Positions 15,501 through 38,851 of a stretch of 64,000 bases of DNA are shown here, piece by piece. The translations under genes were made by a program, and so were the position numbers. The notes below the pieces were generated by a model. It was not told where the DNA came from and did no database searches. It saw only the letters and a program-made list of their open reading frames with translations. This DNA is from Oncomelania hupensis (lineage: Eukaryota; Mollusca; Gastropoda; Littorinimorpha; Pomatiopsidae). The stretch is taken from contig CM072515.1 in the NCBI GenBank assembly GCA_036898135.1, forward strand, positions 52,010,534-52,074,533, given 5' to 3'. Numbering within the stretch: the stretch's first letter is position 1; the number at the start of each line of letters is the position of its first letter.

Positions 15501-16767
15501 ATCTCCGTGTTTACCAAGCGCGGGTCTAGGAAGTGTCAGATACTCTGTGTGGAACGCACTGCCCTACAAGTAAACAGGTTACAGGGATCAACGTTTTACA
15601 AGGCCAGGATAAAATAGAGTTCGTTTTTTTTCTTCTAAATCTATGTCTTGTTAATTTTAAAGTTCAAATACCATGTACATTGCACTTTAAAAAAAAAGAC
15701 CATTACGTAGCCCAACTTTCTGAAGGACGAACAGGAATTCGTTTTCTTTCTTTCAGCGCAACACATGCCGTTTTTAGTTTGAGATTATGTACGCTGTCCT
15801 TTTTAATTAAGGCCTTAAACGTTTTCTTGCCATAGAACTTGATACCAAAAGACCAGTACACATCCAGACATCACTTCTGTTTTACTACAAGGTAGGAGAT
15901 ATTTCAGCTGTCATACAGCGGTGGATTCAAAGGTGCACAAAGACATCTAATGGCCTACAGTAAGAGACACGTGCACTAGACTCTATAATGCAAGTCGGTC
16001 TAAGATAGGCAGACTCCAGAAATGTGTGTTGTATTTTTTTATGGACGAAAACGCCATACCTTTTTTTCCTACTTTCTTTCATTTCTCCGTCCCCCTTTCT
16101 ATAATTTCAATTTTTCCTCCTTCCAACGAGGAAACGTTTGCATTTCATTTCTTTTCTTTTTTTACATGTACACTTTTTAGTTTGAATTCTTTTTTTTATC
16201 CCCGTCAACATGACCCACCTCTCAAAAAATTTAAATTAAAAAATTAACAAACAAACAAAACCAACACACACACAAACACACAAAACAACGAAAAAAAAAA
16301 TCCAACATAGAGCATCACTGGTGTAACGGAAAGAGCTAACATTGTCAATTCAGGTCGATCGTTTAATACCGACGTCGACGAAGGCTGTCTTTATCTCCGA
16401 ATCCAATTTCCGCAGCGTTTTTTTATATTTATGATCTGTAATTACCAAGACCACAATTATTAACAAGCTACTACCATTATTACGCCGACCCACAGTATTT
16501 TCATATAAGCCGTGAAACAATAAGACATACATTCCATCGATCCACCACTACCATTCCCAAATAGTTCAAGATGAGATATAGAATACTTACAAGACCTTTT
16601 TTAAAACCCGATTTATGCTAAGATCCCGCTCTCTCCTTCCCACACATATATTAAACCCATCATGTTCATCCAACAACTTCCCATTCCCAAAAATTTTGCT
16701 CATGATGATGTTGTTATTGTTGTTGTTGTTGTTGTTTGTTGTCGTCCTTGTTTGTAATAATGATGGC
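15501..16767. other. Unassigned DNA
   Basis: No gene recognised. A (GTT)n run lies near 16709-16738. Confidence 0.4.
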
Positions 16768-16860
16768 TCTTTCAGCGAAGTTGTGGTCTTGATTTTTTGG
16801 TCCTGATTTGCCTCGGAAGAGTCCGTTGGACCTAAAGCAATAACCATGTAATGTAATGTA
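16768..16860 (+). repeat. Family D repeat, 3'-end fragment
   Basis: GAAGTTGTGGTCTTGATTTT and GTCCGTTGGACCTAAAGCAA match the 3' end of the larger family D copies at 18092-18664 and elsewhere, here in + orientation. The tail is a short run of TGTAA units, as in the 18092 copy. Confidence 0.7.
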
Positions 16861-16892
16861 ATAATGATGGCAACGATGATGATGACGATGAC

Positions 16893-16931
<39 letters not shown>

Positions 16932-17221
16932 AATGATGATGGTGGTGGTTGTGGTGGTGATTCCCATCCGCTTTTGTTTATCTTTGAAATCCTGTAAAAT
17001 GTTATCAATAAAACATCCTCACTCGCCAAACCATTATTTGAGCTATGTTCTCTGAAGTCGTATTTTTTTAATACGCGAAATATAATAATAATGACAAAGC
17101 CATTGAAATGTAGTTCCAAACACTCACATACATAATCGAAAACTAAGCATTGTCCACAAACATGTTAATTCTCTTGCTTTACATCGTTGTGACTCGGCTT
17201 GATCCTAATAGTCTGTCCTAA
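16861..17221. other. (GAT)n microsatellite and unassigned DNA
   Basis: (GAT)n occupies about 16866-16930, directly after the family D tail. The remainder has no recognised feature. Confidence 0.6.
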
Positions 17222-17222
17222 C

Positions 17223-17396
17223 TTAAGGTTTCTGGAAGGTTCGTGGCGGTTCAAAAACGTTTTTCTTGGAAATTCTCAGATCTCAAACCTAAGTTCGTAC
17301 GCCTTTTTTTTTGGTCAAAAAGGTTCACCAACCTAGGTTCGGGATCTAAGAATCTCGACAAAAACGTTTTTGAGCCTCCACAAACCTTCCCATTAA
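17223..17396. mobile_element. Small foldback element (MITE) flanked by TTAA
   Basis: The two halves form an imperfect inverted repeat. The left half contains TCAAAAACGTTTTTCTTGG and TCTCAGATCTCAAACCTA, and the right half is their near reverse complement. TTAA lies at both edges (17223-17226, 17393-17396), giving a 166-bp element. A diverged half copy lies at about 36834-36930. Size, foldback and TTAA suggest a piggyBac- or Kolobok-type MITE; this is inference. Confidence 0.6.
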
Positions 17397-17570
17397 GACA
17401 AGCCACAAAGAAAGCAAAAGGACAACGTGGAATTGGTCACTATTTGACTAACTTCAAGCACAACAACAACAACCAACCAACCAACAAACAAACATGCAAC
17501 ACGTGCTCAAACCATATTTAAACACAGCGCAAAAGGAGTTTAGAAAATGGTGAATCACAATGACCTTTAG

Positions 17571-17745
17571 GCAGGGATAGCTCAGTCGTCAGAGCGCTCG
17601 ACTTGTGTACGCGCGTCTCGGGCGACGTGGGTTCGAATCCTGACTCCTGCAAACTATTTTGTGATTGCTGGATAGTAGTGGCCAGCGCTTTGAGAAGCTC
17701 TCTGAGCTTATAAGTGCGCTATCTAAGAGAAATCTCTTTCTTTTC
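17571..17745 (+). mobile_element. tRNA-derived SINE (family C)
   Basis: The head has box A (TAGCTCAGTCGTCAGAGCG) and box B (GGGTTCGAATCC), and pairing of GCAGG with CCTGC as in an acceptor stem. The anticodon arm does not fold as a normal tRNA, so this is a SINE head. The body reads GCGCTTTGAGAAGCTCTCTG, then CTTATAAGTGCGCTAT and a pyrimidine-rich tail. A tail-only copy lies on the - strand at 48600-48672. Confidence 0.75.
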
Positions 17746-18091
17746 TTTTTTCTTTCCCTTTGAGAAAGTACAATTACCAATGATCCAACATAATTAGCAG
17801 TACGTTAAAGTATCCGCGAAGTAAATAAAAGGAATTTCGGTTCACTTAATCTTGAGAGAAGGCAAAACGTGTGTCATGAACAAAACAGTGCAATTCGGAA
17901 TTCGGAGCGACGGACCGACAATCGGACTGGTACTGAAGGATGGCCCATGATTTGAAGTAAACCTGTATAGCAAAACTCAACATCGCTTTAGCCGCTTTGG
18001 AGGTATTGGGCAAAACGTGTTTACCAAACAACAGACTTTAGTGATCGTGACTTTCGCTGTAGAGTACATAGGATGGCGCGCCAGGCATTAC
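17746..18091. other. Unassigned DNA
   Basis: No feature recognised. Confidence 0.4.
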
Positions 18092-18664
18092 ATTACATTA
18101 CATTATTATTGCTTTAGGTCCAGCGGACTCTTCCGAGCCAAATCAGAACCGGACAACCCCCGATCCCATAAAAGATCTGCTGAAACAACCCTAGTGGTAA
18201 AACCGAAAGCTCTCCACCAGCCAGTCACTTTACAATAAAGACATCCCACGCAGGGGACGGCTGAGGCTTCACCCCAACTTATCGAAACCCCGTTTACAAA
18301 AACAAAATAGAATACAAACATCTTTATAAATTATCAACAAAACATAAATACATATAAAATGCCTACATTGCTACATAATAACATCATAGGAAGCCCTAGT
18401 GACCACCTGGCAGAAAGCGTCCAATATTCCCAAGCTGATCCAAAAGACCTCATACACAAATAAGGAGTCTTGTCCCGGAAGAGTTTTGAAGAAAAAAGGT
18501 AGGAGACTGGGCTAGCGAAGAAGACGATAGTATAGCAGATTGATAGAACAGAGCAGGAATGAGAAAGAGCAAATGAGAAAGACAGCGACAGTGGGAATTT
18601 AAAGCACTAAATTTCCAGAAAGTGGGGATACTATTTATACTGAAACCCCCGGCACCCCAACGGG
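18092..18664 (-). mobile_element. Family D: TATA-bearing dispersed repeat, full copy
   Basis: In sense (-) orientation it begins CCCCGTTGGGGTGCC, has CAGTATAAATAGTATCCCC about 25 bases in, and ends GAGTCCGCTGGACCTAAAGC followed by a TGTAA-unit tail (18092-18112 on +). Other near full-length copies are at 31096-31800, 57297-57899 and 61531-62107, all on the - strand. A 60-70 codon frame at the 3' end (CVGCLYCKVTGWW) is partly kept in three copies. Superfamily unknown: the tandem-unit tail suggests LINE-mediated retroposition. Confidence 0.7.
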
Positions 18665-19627
18665 GGTCCGCGCGCCAGGAAGGCCACTAACCTAGGAAAT
18701 GTTCCCCTGATATTTGGTAAACTTCCGTACAGAGGTTCTTGACGTTTGGCGTCCAACGGACCGACAGACCAAACAAACGACAGTCAGACAGGCCGACATT
18801 TGGCTCGTTCTCAACCTCTCCCTACTCTCCCCCCCCTCTCTCCCTCTCTTCTTTGTCTGTCTCTATCTCTCTCTGTCTCTATTTCTCGTCCCCCCCCTCC
18901 TCCTTTTTCATCCACAACGATTTGAAAGTAATCCCAGAAAAGTCTGGAAAAACAAAAAAAAATTTTGCTAACTCTGTTTTGTAACCTCTCCTTGACAAGC
19001 CATTTTCATTTAGCTCCTATCAGACGCTTTTTTTTATTCGCGCGCCATCTTAAAATATGGTTAAGCCTGACTGAAAAGCAACCAGCTCATCCAAAGTTTC
19101 CATCTCTCTGCTATTTTCTGGTTAGTTCACCAGCGCCCTACCCCCTTCCCCCCCCCTCCCTCTCCAATTCTCCCCATACCCTCCTCGCGCATTTCCACCC
19201 AACTCCTCGCCACCGCACACCCATTTCCAACGTTATATATGTATGAAGAAAATCCAGTCGTCTATAGCCTTACCGATAGAAACTCATCTCATTCAGCAAG
19301 CTATTTTCCCCGCAGCTATTTTTTTTTTATCCGCGTCATCTTGAAACTTCTTTAACCCTCTAGAGCGATGACGGGGTTTTAAAAGATAAGGAAGGTGAAC
19401 CCCAGTCCGTCAGTCTTTGTCACAGTTACGACATAGTTCCGACATCTAATCGCATCCAGCCGGAAAATGTATTGTCCCTTGAGGGTTGTATACAACCGCC
19501 TTTGTGTTCAGCCATAGTCTAGACGTACAGGATTTGTATCCTTTAAAACAAACCTGAAATTGTAACTCACGGTTTAAAGCTTTGGACTGACCGATATGGT
19601 TTGATCTATCCATATCATTAACGTCTT
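18665..19627. other. Unassigned DNA
   Basis: Pyrimidine-rich near 18815-18905 and 19140-19180. No gene recognised. Confidence 0.4.
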
Positions 19628-19699
19628 CGTCGTCGTCGTCACCATCATCATCATTATCATTATCATCATCATCATTATGACCATCATCATCATCATTAC

Positions 19700-19760
<61 letters not shown>
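19628..19760. repeat. (CGT)/(ATC)n microsatellite
   Basis: Short CGT run followed by ATC repeats with TTATC interruptions. Confidence 0.95.
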
Positions 19761-19763
<3 letters not shown>

Positions 19764-20570
19764 CTGCGTTGAACTGTGTTCAAGTTATGTTGACTGTTTT
19801 CAATTTATGTTGACTGCGTTGAGATTGTTTGGTTTAAAACCAATCATCAGAGTGTAACTCCACGTTTAAAGCCTTTGAAGTAATTACAGGCTCAAAACGG
19901 TGTTCAAGGCGCCCTGGCTGAAATCAAGCGCTCTGTATAGCGTCCCGGGCAGCTGAATCTGCCCGCGTTTTCTGATCCTGTCACTTGACAATGGCCGGGT
20001 TCCATATCTGGCCGCTGATGCGACACGGAAGTGAAATGGAAGTGGTTGGGGGTAAGAGGTGAAGAGAGGGGGTGAAGAAATAGAGAAACACCGGATAAAG
20101 GGTGATTTCAGTAAGTCGCTGCCTGTGAGACAGATCTTCCGTCATCTATATATATAAATTGCTTAGCCGGAAGTCCTTCTTCGCCTCTACTGTAAAGTTT
20201 GTCCGGTATGGACGCTGATCTGGGCAGGTGCTGGGCGCTGCGGATCGGCCTGCTGTGCGCTCAAAACCCGCGAAATCGTTATAGCAGACATTTCCTTACC
20301 AAACGTTTAACCGTTTCTGAGATAAATAAATAAACAAAATGTCCACAAACTGCATTAGCCTCATTCCGCGCGCTTCTCAACCCGTGTCAAGAACGTGCCG
20401 TTCCGTAATACCGCAAATTTTGTTTTATTTCCATTCAAAACACTTTTGCACTCATGTCACCAATCTTACAAAATTTTGTGTTTAACTAATTAAATTTGAT
20501 TAATTAAAAATCGAATCGAGGTTTCAGCATGTTTTCCCATATAGACCAAAAAATTGATGGTTTTTATATG
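19761..20570. other. Unassigned DNA
   Basis: No gene or repeat family recognised. Confidence 0.4.
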
Positions 20571-20650
20571 AAACCTTGGTAGCTCACTTAGTAAGACATT
20601 CGCCTACCGTGCAAGCGACCCAAGCTCAAATCTCCCGCGGGCCATATTTT
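20571..20650 (+). mobile_element. tRNA-like SINE head, degenerate
   Basis: TGGTAGCTCACTTAGTAAGA resembles box A and AAGCTCAAATCTC a decayed box B, followed by a T-rich tail. It does not fold as an intact tRNA, so I read it as a SINE or tRNA pseudogene. Confidence 0.45.
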
Positions 20651-20719
20651 TTTAATTTTTTTTTTTTTACACTACAATATGGATATTTTTCTTTTTAATT
20701 TAGGCTTTTTACTTTTAAC

Positions 20720-20724
<5 letters not shown>

Positions 20725-20788
<64 letters not shown>

Positions 20789-20904
20789 TATAAACTAATA
20801 ATAATAATAATTATTATTATTATAATAATAATTATAATATCTTATATCAAATTTTATTTTAAAACCTTGGTTTTTTTATGATTTCTATTTGTATTATTCT
20901 ATAT

Positions 20905-20958
<54 letters not shown>
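20725..20958. repeat. (ATT)n arrays with an ATA/TAT inverted segment
   Basis: Two (ATT)n arrays (20725-20788, 20907-20958) flank an AT-rich segment holding (AAT) and (ATT) in opposite order, so part of it can fold back. Confidence 0.9.
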
Positions 20959-20961
<3 letters not shown>

Positions 20962-21350
20962 AGGATCGGGATGGGGTGGTACGTGTAGGTAAAAGGGGGC
21001 TAGGGTAGGTTTAAAGGGGCATGGGTAGGCATAACGGGGATACGGGTATATATAAGGGGGTGATGGTCGATTCCTTCGCCACGGTGTCTTGGGACACAAA
21101 TCTACTTAACAAACAACGTCGATTCCTTTCATCCATACCTGCGAAACGATCAACGGGGAAGTATCAAGGAGGGTACAGGTAGGTTACAAGGAGGGTACGG
21201 AAGGTATCAAGGGGGTATGGGGAGGTATCAAGTGGGTTCGAGGAGGTATCAAGGGGGTATGGTGAGGCATCATGGGGGGGACGGGGAGATACCAGGGGGG
21301 GGGTGTGGTGAGGTATCAAGGGGGATATGGGGATGTATCATTGTCCAATA
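20959..21350 (+). repeat. G-rich degenerate minisatellite
   Basis: From about 21165 to 21345 a unit of roughly 20-22 bases with core GGTATCAAGGGGGTATGGGG repeats with many substitutions. Looser GGGTAGG units occur at 20985-21060. The + strand has repeated runs of 3-9 G, giving G-quadruplex potential. Confidence 0.75.
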
Positions 21351-21639
21351 AAAACTCGCAGACAACAGTTGTCTCTCTGTCTACATTTTAAACAGCAACC
21401 TTTGTACCCTGGCTTGCCAGGGTACAAAACCACTAGTGATCTATAATCGAACAGGGGTCTCCTGCAAGCCACGACAGCGTTCTACAGATTCCGCCAATGT
21501 GCTACCCAAAGTACGTAGATATCAGAGGAAAACTTATAGAAAGGAATTTCGGTGATTTTGTTTTCAAATACAAGCTCTGGTGGTCCGAAAATACTGTAGG
21601 TATCAGGATGACATTGCAGAGATTGGAGTTATGTGGGTT

Positions 21640-22545
21640 CGTGCACTGAATATAAAAGACCCAACGTATCCCGGCGTGTCGTAAGAGGCGACCAACAGGG
21701 GTGATGTCAGCACGGCATCACTGGGCGAAAGTCTTCTACACAGAAGTAACCGGTCAGGGCGGAGGAACCTCACGTTACAATAGATTCAACGACCACATGC
21801 TCGGGGCCAAGGCGAGCCAAACTGTACTCGTGGATTTCAGCTGTGACCAACAGCCTGGATAGGATTGGCCCCGCCAGGTTTTTCTTGCCCAAGACCGTAT
21901 GATGAAAAGAACCACTCACTTCATACCTGATCGGTCGTCGCTCGGGTCAACAAGGACCGCGCCTTCCTTTGGCCACCAGCACGGAAATGATAAGTGTGCT
22001 ACTGATGGACAACTTAGTAAGATCCGCACGAGAGACAACATCGTCATAGGAACCTGGAATGTCAGGACCCTAAATACGGAAGTAATTAAAAAAAAAAACA
22101 GAACTGGCCCATGAGCTGGACCACTATCGATGGAACATTTTAGGTATCAGCGAATTGCGCTGGAACGTCCTATGTAAAACAACGACCGACAAAGGCCACA
22201 AGCTTTATTTCAGCAGCAGAGATGACAGGCACGAACACGGCTTTGGGTTCTTGGTCCACAAAGACATTCTAACCACTGTCATGGGTTGCCGCACAGTCTC
22301 CAGTAGACTCATTACCATCGTCTGAGAGCAAGCCCATTTCAACAAAACCATCATTCAGGCCTGTGCCCCAACATCAGACTATGACGACAGCGATGTGAAG
22401 GATTTCTATAAAAACCTGCAGGCTGTCCTTGACCAAGTGCCGAAGAAGGACATAATCATAGTGCAAGGCGACTGGAATGCCAAGCTGGCCAAGATGCGTA
22501 CCACAATATGGGAGACACATGTGGAAAAATCAACACTGACATCCG
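21640..22545 (+). pseudogene. RTE-like LINE, 5' UTR and endonuclease part
   Basis: The sequence matches in reverse complement the copy at 37170-37640 (GTAAGAGGCGACCAACAGGG, GGCGAAAGTCTTCTACAC). The coding part gives IVIGTWNVRTL, LGISELRW, a GFGFLVHKDIL block and GDWNAKL. These are motifs of an apurinic-like endonuclease as found at the N-terminus of RTE/BovB elements. A frameshift at the A-run near 22090 and stops break it. It ends abruptly in the SINE fragment at 22548. Confidence 0.8.
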
Positions 22546-22547
22546 AG

Positions 22548-22582
22548 CGTTGTGGCCAAGCGGGACTAACTTGTGCACATGT
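22548..22582 (+). repeat. SINE family A head fragment
   Basis: GCGTTGTGGCCAAGCGGGAC followed by TAACTTG matches the family A head with an internal 9-base loss. It is fused to the truncated RTE fragment. Confidence 0.6.
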
Positions 22583-24300
<1,718 letters not shown>

Positions 24301-24420
24301 ATTGTCCGATAAGAAAAAATAAGACATGTTTAGTACGTAACCAAAATAATGGAGTGATAAGCAGAGAAAAAAGCGGTTGCGGTCAAAATAGGCTTGTATA
24401 GTCTAGAACTTTTGTTGTAT

Positions 24421-24490
24421 TCCCAGATAAGTCTGGGATTATATATTTAGCTGAGTTCAAAATATGTGTATGTTCTGCACAGTTATAAAG
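24421..24490 (+). promoter_or_regulatory. Putative xylanase promoter: GATA palindrome and TATA box
   Basis: TCCCAGA-TAAG-TCTGGGA at 24421-24438 is a perfect 7-bp inverted repeat containing a GATAAG site. Two further GATAAG sites occur at 24308 and 24356. TATAAAG at 24484-24490 lies 66 bases before the start codon, which fits a short 5' UTR. GATA factors drive gut genes in animals, so digestive-gland expression is a reasonable inference. There is no transcript evidence here. Confidence 0.35.
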
Positions 24491-24555
24491 ATCGTTCATG
24501 AGAAAGAGTGTTCATTATTCCAGGTGAAATCTGCAATATAATTAGTTTTAGCAAG

Positions 24556-32622
<8,067 letters not shown>

Positions 32623-33219
32623 ACTATATAGGGACTGGGGCTGCACGCTTCTACAATGCAGGAATCGTTGATTCAAAACTCATACCTCCAAACACAATCG
32701 TCAGGAGTTTACATATCCCCCCATCTGAAACTTTAAAGCAAGTGTTCAAACCTTCAAAATCTTTATTAAGACGTACCGGTCCCCCCCCAGCCAAGTTATA
32801 TAGCAATCTGTAAGCTGTGTTATACAAAGATATAACATTTAACTGCAGGAAGACATGTACTGTACTTTCAGTATTTCAATAAGACCGGAAGTATCATATT
32901 TCTCACTAATAGCTTCGTGGTATAACAAAAAAAATCTAAAAAGGCAAATGCTAAAAAGAAGTGTGACAGTCCCTCTTCAACGACATCTTTACCCAATTAA
33001 GCGCTCCAACACCTTTTCCTATACCTTTGTCTTTGAACGGTTTACACGTAGAACCCTTTTTAGCTGATCTTCATGACGTGATGTTTAGTTCCAGTACGGG
33101 ATTTATAACCTTATTTCTAACAGAAGCATTCGGTAGGCGTCACATTAGCCATACAACCTGACAAATTAGTTCCTAGTTTAGGGAACCAAAAACAAGGAAG
33201 AACACTCCACGTCTGCCCA
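32623..33219. other. Xylanase 3' flank, unassigned
   Basis: Probable 3' UTR followed by unassigned DNA. A 70-codon frame at 32855-33067 has no recognised motif. Confidence 0.4.
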
Positions 33220-33470
33220 GTAGCTTACTGCAGATTAACGGCCCAAGACAGCAACAAAGATGCCTGAATGTCTCTGACATTGATAATGTTTAAGCCACCA
33301 TTGTCTGGAGCAACACAGAGCACTTCACGGTTTGCTTTCACAAAAGCCCCGGTGTGGGAATATTTCTTTTTCCAAAGAAATCGAAATAATATTGTATTTA
33401 TCTTATTAATCACTGTTTCTGGAATAGCCAAGCATTATGTACATGGCTTAAAAACCAAGAAAAGCTAAAT
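33220..33470 (-). pseudogene. L1-like LINE fragment (RT C-terminal extension)
   Basis: On the - strand IPETVINKINTILFRFLWKK and CVAPDNGGLNIINVRDIQAS match the L1 block between the RT and the C-terminal domain. It is a fragment with no catalytic palm. The next part of the protein lies on the opposite strand at 33830-34110. Confidence 0.7.
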
Positions 33471-33829
33471 ATGTACAATAAATGACACATCTTCAGAGGA
33501 TGATAACATGTGTCTACGGAACACACAATTACAAACAGAAAGAAATTTTTATTGTGTCGACAATGGATTAAGGCAAATTTAATTTTTTATTTTTCACGGT
33601 GAATTAATTTCCTACGAGGGCCTGTCCGAGGTAGCGGGTCGCACGCCCCCATCGTTTATTTGAATACAATGCTCTGCTCTTAGCGCACACGAAGAAAGAG
33701 GCTTGCAGGAGAGAGTGACGGACACCGCGCGGACGCGCTTTCTTATTCTACGGTCAATGCCGACTGCGCGGTGTTTACGTCAACTGTCTGTAGAAACTCA
33801 ACTAGACTATGGGCGATTCATTTTTGGCA

Positions 33830-34110
33830 TCGCAAATACAATCTGGCTCTGGCTGCGTCGCACTGGAGAGTGATAATTAAAAGCACGAAAGAAGACAGAC
33901 TCTAGACTCTTTCACTGGAAAAATCTACACGATATTTACCCAACTAAGATTCTACTGAATAAAATGGGCATAAAACATTCTATGCTATGCTCGTTTTGTA
34001 ACGATATAGACTACATAGAACACTTTTTTTTTGGCTCTGTCCTAAAATAAAGAAAGTTTGGAACCATTGCTCTGATAATATTTTTTGAAAAAAACACGTT
34101 CCAGTCTGTG
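33830..34110 (+). pseudogene. L1-like LINE fragment (C-terminal zinc-knuckle region)
   Basis: Frames give WKNLHDIYPTKILLNKMGIK and LCSFCNDIDYIEHFFFG, the L1 C-terminal CxxC...H block. The final cysteine is lost in a frameshift near 34038. It follows, in protein order, the - strand piece at 33220-33470, so the two could be one copy with a 5' inversion, separated by about 360 bases of unknown origin. Confidence 0.65.
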
Positions 34111-34375
34111 ACGTTGTCGGAGACAGATGTCCTTTTTGGTTACAAACCTGACACGACTTGTCGGTGAGTCGTTAGATTTATTAACAATGTCATTATTATA
34201 TTTTAAAAAAATCTTTAGATTTACTACTTGTGACTTTAACATTATGTTTGACCACGAAATTTGTAGATTTTTAATTTGGAAAAACAAATGAAAGAAAGAA
34301 AAATAAAACAAAAGAAAAAAGAAAAGAGAATATTTTTACAATAATAATAACAATATTAATAATGAAAATATTAAT

Positions 34376-34419
34376 GGTAATAATAATAATAATAATAATA
34401 GTGGTGATTGTAGTGGTGG

Positions 34420-34499
<80 letters not shown>

Positions 34500-34500
34500 T
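34376..34500. repeat. (AAT)n array
   Basis: Interrupted near 34401-34423 by GTGGTG units. Confidence 0.95.
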
Positions 34501-36833
<2,333 letters not shown>

Positions 36834-36930
36834 GTCTTAATTAAATGAAAGGTTGGTGGAAGTTCAAGAACGCTTTTACGAACGTTTTTCTCGAGCTTCT
36901 CAGATCCCGAACCTAGATTATTGAACCTTT
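36834..36930. repeat. Half copy of the TTAA foldback MITE
   Basis: CAAGAACGCTTTTACGAACG and CTTCTCAGATCCCGAACCTA match one arm of the 17223-17396 element. Confidence 0.55.
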
Positions 36931-36941
36931 TAATAAACAAA

Positions 36942-36972
<31 letters not shown>

Positions 36973-37169
36973 ATACATAAATAATATGAATTCCACTCTC
37001 TCTTATAATAACAAACTAACCGAAGATCAGAAAGCAACTGAAAACAATTCTGTTGTAATTTCTCAAGCTAGCCTCCAACGAATCGATCAGTGTTGCTGGG
37101 GTTATGTGATAATGGTCAAAAATAGTTCGAACAATGGAAGCCGAAGCTCTTCAACACTGAAATCTCCCG

Positions 37170-37640
37170 CCAGCCACTAAAATGTTCCATCGGTAGTGGT
37201 CCAGCTTGTGGGCTAGATCTTCTAATTTTCCTTCCGCAGTTAGGGTCCTGACCTTCCAGGTTCCTATGACGATGTTGTCTCTCGTGCGGATCTTGCTAAG
37301 TTGTCCATCAGTAGCACACTTATTATCTCCGTCCTGGTGGCCAACGAAGGCGCGGTCCTTGGTGACCCGGGCGACGACCGATCCGCTTTGGAATTAATGC
37401 TTCTTTTCATCATGCAGGGCTCAATCCTCTCCAGGCTGTTGGCCACAGCCGAAATCCACGCATTCAGTGTCGCTCGCTTTGGCCCCGAGCACGTGGTCGT
37501 TGAACCTGTAGTAACGTGAGGTTCCTCCGCCCTGGTCGGTGACTTCGTGTAGAAGACTTTCGCCCAATGATGCCGTGCTGACATCACCCTTGTTAGTCGC
37601 CTCTTACGAGACGCCGGGAAACGTTGAGGCTATTCTATTC
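37170..37640 (-). pseudogene. RTE-like LINE, 5' UTR and start of endonuclease
   Basis: The - strand reads from the 5' UTR shared with 21640-21900 to DNIVIGTWKVRTL and LDHYRWNIL, then stops. It carries only the beginning of the endonuclease. It is useful for defining the RTE 5' region by alignment with 21640-22100. Confidence 0.75.
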
Positions 37641-38572
37641 AGTGCCCTAATCCACACTCCTTTCTTACTCCAGGAGGTTATCTCCCATAGTTTCCGTCTT
37701 CTTCCTCCAGCTCCTCGTATGCACGCCCCCCTTCTTCCTTCTTCCTATATTGTGATTTAAGACCGAAATAGAAAACGAAAGTGGGATCCTGCTGATTTCA
37801 CGTTCAGCGTGACTTGAAGAGCATTCGTTTCCATTACGCGTGACACCAACATGCAGAGCTGACAGCCTTTCGCACTTACATGCACACTTTCACAACAAAC
37901 CAATCTACCGCACTTAGCATGTTAGACTAAAGAAGCGAGCAGAGTGTTTTGGCTTTTTAAAACCGAACTTGCCAAGTATTCACAATGATCAGAGAGAGAA
38001 AGAGAGTGAGATTACGTGGGGGGGGGAGGGAGGGGGAGACACTTTGAATTTCGGGTGTTGAATACATAAACTCACATTGCTGTAGGCGTGCGAGTAAAAT
38101 TAGAGCATGTATCTTGATTGCATGTGGTAAACTCGATCATCTAAAGATTGCGTGCATGCGTCTAATTACACTGTACTAACGAAGAGTTTTCTGACCGAAG
38201 CCTTCCAAGGAGTAAACAGGAGGAGGCACACTGCATGTGGCAACTTCGATCATCTATAGTTCGCGTGCGTGCGTCTATTTACACGGCCAGTGCAAGTTAC
38301 AGTAGGCGAGACAAGAAAGCCATAGAAATTCTGTAAACAGCAAACTCAATCTGTTATAGTGTACGAACCCTCTCAAAGTCTATTATAATCGAAAGACTTT
38401 CCCGCTTGGCGAAATGACTGCAACGTCGATGATAATTGTCCAGAAATTTCCAAAGTTTAATTAATAGCGAAAATACATCCGCAGTACAATCTATTTTGTC
38501 TAAAAATGTTCTTCGAACATCCTCATAGAGAGCAGTATGAAATTAGATTTTTTTTAATTTGATTTCTTTCTT
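37641..38572. other. Unassigned DNA with an imperfect 106-bp repeat
   Basis: GCATGTGG...TTCGATCATCTA...GCGTGC blocks occur near 38126-38178 and again near 38232-38283. No gene seen. Confidence 0.45.
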
Positions 38573-38851
38573 TTTATTGTCCCTTTTTATCGGGAAATTC
38601 TGGGCCGCCTCCCCTATGGAAAGGCTTAGTCGCAGCCTGTGGCGCACCCAAACCCAACCTACCTAATATTATTTGGGATTTTTGTTGTTGTTAAAATTTT
38701 GCCGAAGTACCCGAGACGTTGCCCGAGTCGAAAGTAAATAATATTCTGAGAAACATAATGCCCAGATGCTAGATCGATCCCACACCTGTCAGGCGCCATT
38801 GATTTCTGACCCGTGGACAAGTCCCGCCTTAGACCACTCAGCCACAACGCT
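38573..38851 (-). mobile_element. SINE family A copy
   Basis: On the - strand it runs from the tRNA-Leu-like head (GCGTTGTGGCTGAGTGGTCT) through CTGACAGGTGTGGGATCGAT to the 3' end GGGACAATAAA. Part of the core is deleted. Confidence 0.75.

Noticed and set aside
17571..17652. Functional tRNA gene
   Set aside because: Acceptor-like pairing exists but the anticodon arm is abnormal, and the sequence runs on into a SINE body found elsewhere.
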